From contig JAISZP010000334.1 in the NCBI GenBank assembly GCA_031269135.1, positions 1-7,529 on the forward strand: a DNA stretch of 7,529 bases, given 5' to 3'. Below, in pieces: positions 5,560 to 7,529 of the stretch. The translations under genes and the position numbers were made by a program. Source of the DNA: Deltaproteobacteria bacterium. Its GTDB lineage: Bacteria > Desulfobacterota > Desulfarculia > Adiutricales > Adiutricaceae. Below the pieces are notes generated by a model. It did no database searches. It was not told the DNA's origin and saw only the letters and a program-made list of their open reading frames with translations. The stretch's first letter is position 1, and every line of letters begins with the position of its first letter.

Positions 5560-6621
5560 GTGACCATACTTGTAACCGGCGGAGCGGGTTTCATCGGCAC
5601 AAACTTCATCTTCGATCTGCTTTCCGAAAGCCGAGAGTTGGTGGTGAACTTAGATAAGCTCACCTATGCCGGAAACCGTCATAATCTGACCAAACTGACG
5701 GATCAAGAGCACCGCTTAGTCGAAGGCGATATAGGCGATAGAGAGCTGGTCGATAAGATTTTAAATGATTATGCTCCCACCCATGTCGTCAACTTCGCCG
5801 CCGAATCCCACGTGGACCGCTCCATCCATGGCCCGAGAGACTTTGTCGACACTAATGTGTTGGGGACTTTCAACCTTTTGGAGAGCGTCAGAGCTTACTT
5901 CGATAAACTCTCAAGCGAAAAAAAAGAGAAATTTCGGTTTCTCCACGTCTCCACAGACGAGGTGTACGGTTCTCTCGGACCCGGCGATCCTCCCTTTACG
6001 GAGAATAGTCCTTACGCGCCAAATAGCCCTTATTCGGCCTCCAAGGCCGCCTCGGACCATTTTGTGAGGGCCTACCATCATACCTACGGCTTAAACGTTT
6101 TGACCACTAATTGCTCGAATAATTACGGTCCTTACCAGTTTCCCGAAAAACTCATTCCGCTGATGATCTTGAACGCCCTGGCCTTCAAACCTCTGCCGGT
6201 ATATGGAGACGGCCTACAGATACGTGATTGGCTGCATGTGAGCGATCATACGAGGGCCATAAAGTTGGTGCTCAAGAAAGGCGAAATAGGCCAGACTTAC
6301 AATATCGGCGGACAGGCGGAGCTTGCCAATATCACGGTGGTGAAGACGATCTGCGAGGTTTTGGATTCTCTTGTCCCAGACCCGCAGGGGCGCCGGAGAA
6401 GTTCGCTCATCACTTACGTGAAAGACCGACCCGGCCACGACAGACGATACGCGATCGATCCCGGCAAGATCTTCGACAAGCTCGGCTTTGAGCCGCTTCG
6501 TAAATTTGAGGAAGGCTTGACGGAGACGGTGAAATGGTATTTAAACAACGGCGCCTGGGTGCAAAACGTCCAAAGCGGAGAATATCGCCGCTGGATAGAT
6601 AAGCAATACGGCCAAAATTAG
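5560..6621 (+). CDS. rfbB: dTDP-glucose 4,6-dehydratase
   Basis: RfbB (RmlB) converts dTDP-glucose to dTDP-4-keto-6-deoxyglucose with bound NAD, the second step toward dTDP-rhamnose and related deoxysugars. The 353-residue protein is an extended short-chain dehydrogenase. It shows the glycine loop TGGAGFIG (6-13), LDKLTYAGN (31-39) with D32 for the NAD ribose, and AAESHVDRSI (80-89). STDEVYG (131-137) carries catalytic T132, D133 and E134. Y158 and K162 form the YxxxK pair. The substrate-site segments are NCSNNYGPYQFPEKLIP (184-200), RDWLHV (222-227) and RPGHDRRYAID (290-300). The DE pair after Thr separates it from plain epimerases. Length is normal. The start is GTG. The stop overlaps the ribosome binding site of rfbA, so the two genes are one operon. 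Confidence 0.97.
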   Translation: MTILVTGGAGFIGTNFIFDLLSESRELVVNLDKLTYAGNRHNLTKLTDQEHRLVEGDIGDRELVDKILNDYAPTHVVNFAAESHVDRSIHGPRDFVDTNVLGTFNLLESVRAYFDKLSSEKKEKFRFLHVSTDEVYGSLGPGDPPFTENSPYAPNSPYSASKAASDHFVRAYHHTYGLNVLTTNCSNNYGPYQFPEKLIPLMILNALAFKPLPVYGDGLQIRDWLHVSDHTRAIKLVLKKGEIGQTYNIGGQAELANITVVKTICEVLDSLVPDPQGRRRSSLITYVKDRPGHDRRYAIDPGKIFDKLGFEPLRKFEEGLTETVKWYLNNGAWVQNVQSGEYRRWIDKQYGQN

Positions 6622-6625
6622 GAGG
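6620..6625 (+). promoter_or_regulatory. Strong Shine-Dalgarno for rfbA overlapping the rfbB stop
   Basis: A full AGGAGG begins within the TAG stop of rfbB (6619-6621) and lies 7 nt before GTG 6633. It fixes the GTG start and is the strongest ribosome binding site in the window, which suggests RfbA is translated efficiently after RfbB. Confidence 0.85.
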
Positions 6626-6632
6626 TTTTTAA

Positions 6633-7511
6633 GTGTCAGGTCCCAGAAAGGGCATCATATTGGCCGGCGGGGCTGGAACGAGACTGCATCCAGCCACGAT
6701 GGTCGTTTCCAAACAGTTGCTGCCTATCTTCGATAAACCAATGATCTATCACCCTTTAACCACTCTGATGCTGGCGAAGATCAGACAGATTCTCATCATA
6801 TCCACCCCGCAGGATTTGCCGCACTTTGAAAAGCTCTTAGGCGACGGCCGCAGATGGGGTTTGGAACTTTCATACGCGCCCCAGCCTAGTCCTGACGGTT
6901 TAGCCCAGGCTCTGATCATCGCCGAGGAATTTCTTGAAGGCGGCCCGTCGTCTCTCGTTTTGGGCGACAATATCTTCTACGGCAATGAGTTGATTCCTGT
7001 TTTAAGCAAAGCTGATATGAACTATAATGGGGCCACGGTCTTCGCTTACCATGTAAACGATCCCCAGCGTTACGGCGTCGTCGAGTTCGACGCCTCGGGA
7101 CAAGCCGTAAGTTTGGAGGAAAAACCCGCTAAACCGCGCTCGAACTACGCGGTCACGGGACTGTATTTTTACGACGAAAAAGCCCCTCGATTGGCTAAAA
7201 GTCTAAAACCTTCCAAAAGAGGAGAGCTGGAGATAACCGACTTAAACCGACTGTATTTGGAGCGGGGAGAGCTTTCAGTGAAGGTGATGGGCCGCGGATT
7301 CGCCTGGCTGGACACTGGAACTCACCAAATGCTTTTAGAGGCGAGTCAGTTTATTCAGACCATCGAGAAAAGGCAGGGCATGAAGATAGCTTGTCCTGAA
7401 GAGGTGGCTTGGCGTCAAGGCTGGATCGACAATGACCAGCTTAAACAATTGGCGCTCCCATTGTTGAAGAGCGGGTATGGAGAATACCTGGCGAAACTTT
7501 TAGAGTACTAA
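6633..7511 (+). CDS. rfbA: Glucose-1-phosphate thymidylyltransferase
   Basis: RfbA (RmlA) joins glucose-1-phosphate and dTTP into dTDP-glucose, the substrate of RfbB. The 292-residue protein has the normal short-form length. It shows the nucleotidyltransferase signature [11 protein letters not shown] (10-20) with R17, and [18 protein letters not shown] (25-42) with K27, a segment typical of RfbA rather than of GalU or MurU. GDNIFYG (111-117) supplies metal ligand D112, EEKP lies at 162-165, and LDTGTH (226-231) supplies D227. The C-terminal helices are present and the protein looks complete. The order is rfbB then rfbA. Only 18 bases follow the TAA, and rfbC/rfbD would be expected beyond the edge if the product is dTDP-rhamnose. 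That product is inferred, since other dTDP-sugars share these two steps. Confidence 0.98.
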   Translation: MSGPRKGIILAGGAGTRLHPATMVVSKQLLPIFDKPMIYHPLTTLMLAKIRQILIISTPQDLPHFEKLLGDGRRWGLELSYAPQPSPDGLAQALIIAEEFLEGGPSSLVLGDNIFYGNELIPVLSKADMNYNGATVFAYHVNDPQRYGVVEFDASGQAVSLEEKPAKPRSNYAVTGLYFYDEKAPRLAKSLKPSKRGELEITDLNRLYLERGELSVKVMGRGFAWLDTGTHQMLLEASQFIQTIEKRQGMKIACPEEVAWRQGWIDNDQLKQLALPLLKSGYGEYLAKLLEY

Positions 7512-7529
7512 AATTCGGCGCCTTAAAAG

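Noticed and set aside
7517..7522. GGCGCC palindrome after rfbA as a terminator
   Set aside because: Only a 6-bp restriction-site-like palindrome with no loop or T-run before the window ends.

Overview
The window is a compact, co-oriented stretch of bacterial chromosome. Six complete protein genes lie on the + strand, and the last few codons of a seventh enter from the left. Double-GTPase Der, a two-enzyme dTDP-sugar operon and an exported solute-binding-fold protein fit a Gram-negative bacterium. Mid-range base composition and GTG/TTG starts would suit a deltaproteobacterium-like lineage, but that placement is only an impression. No RNA gene, CRISPR array, transposase or phage gene is visible.

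Layout. Positions 1-47 hold a gene end. Positions 48-316 are non-coding on the + strand and end in a tandem array whose five T-tracts are spaced about 21 bp apart. A tight gene cluster follows: an AmgK-like phosphotransferase (317-1423), der (1411-2775), an exported periplasmic-binding-fold protein (2772-4136) and dinB (4143-5345). The first two pairs overlap by 13 and 4 bp, and the last pair is 6 bp apart, so co-transcription with translational coupling is likely. Positions 5346-5559 form a second non-coding gap with another T-rich tandem array, a long-looped inverted repeat and a candidate promoter. Then come rfbB (5560-6621) and rfbA (6633-7511), 11 bp apart.

Function. The kinase may phosphorylate a cell-wall amino sugar. 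Der matures the 50S ribosomal subunit. The exported protein has a substrate-binding fold but no transporter partner in view. DinB is a translesion polymerase. RfbA makes dTDP-glucose and RfbB converts it to dTDP-4-keto-6-deoxyglucose, the entry to dTDP-rhamnose and other dTDP-deoxysugars for surface polysaccharide. Further rfb genes probably lie just beyond the right edge.

The unusual theme is short tandem repetition. Two genes carry in-frame repeat insertions (an 18-bp hexapeptide repeat in the kinase and a 15-bp Gln/Asn repeat in the exported protein), and both intergenic gaps carry degenerate T-tract arrays. The second gap is open in a minus-strand frame that would encode a Lys-Ser-Pro repeat tail, and in a plus-strand frame that would encode a small hydrophobic peptide; neither is proven. 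No clearly new multi-gene system is seen.
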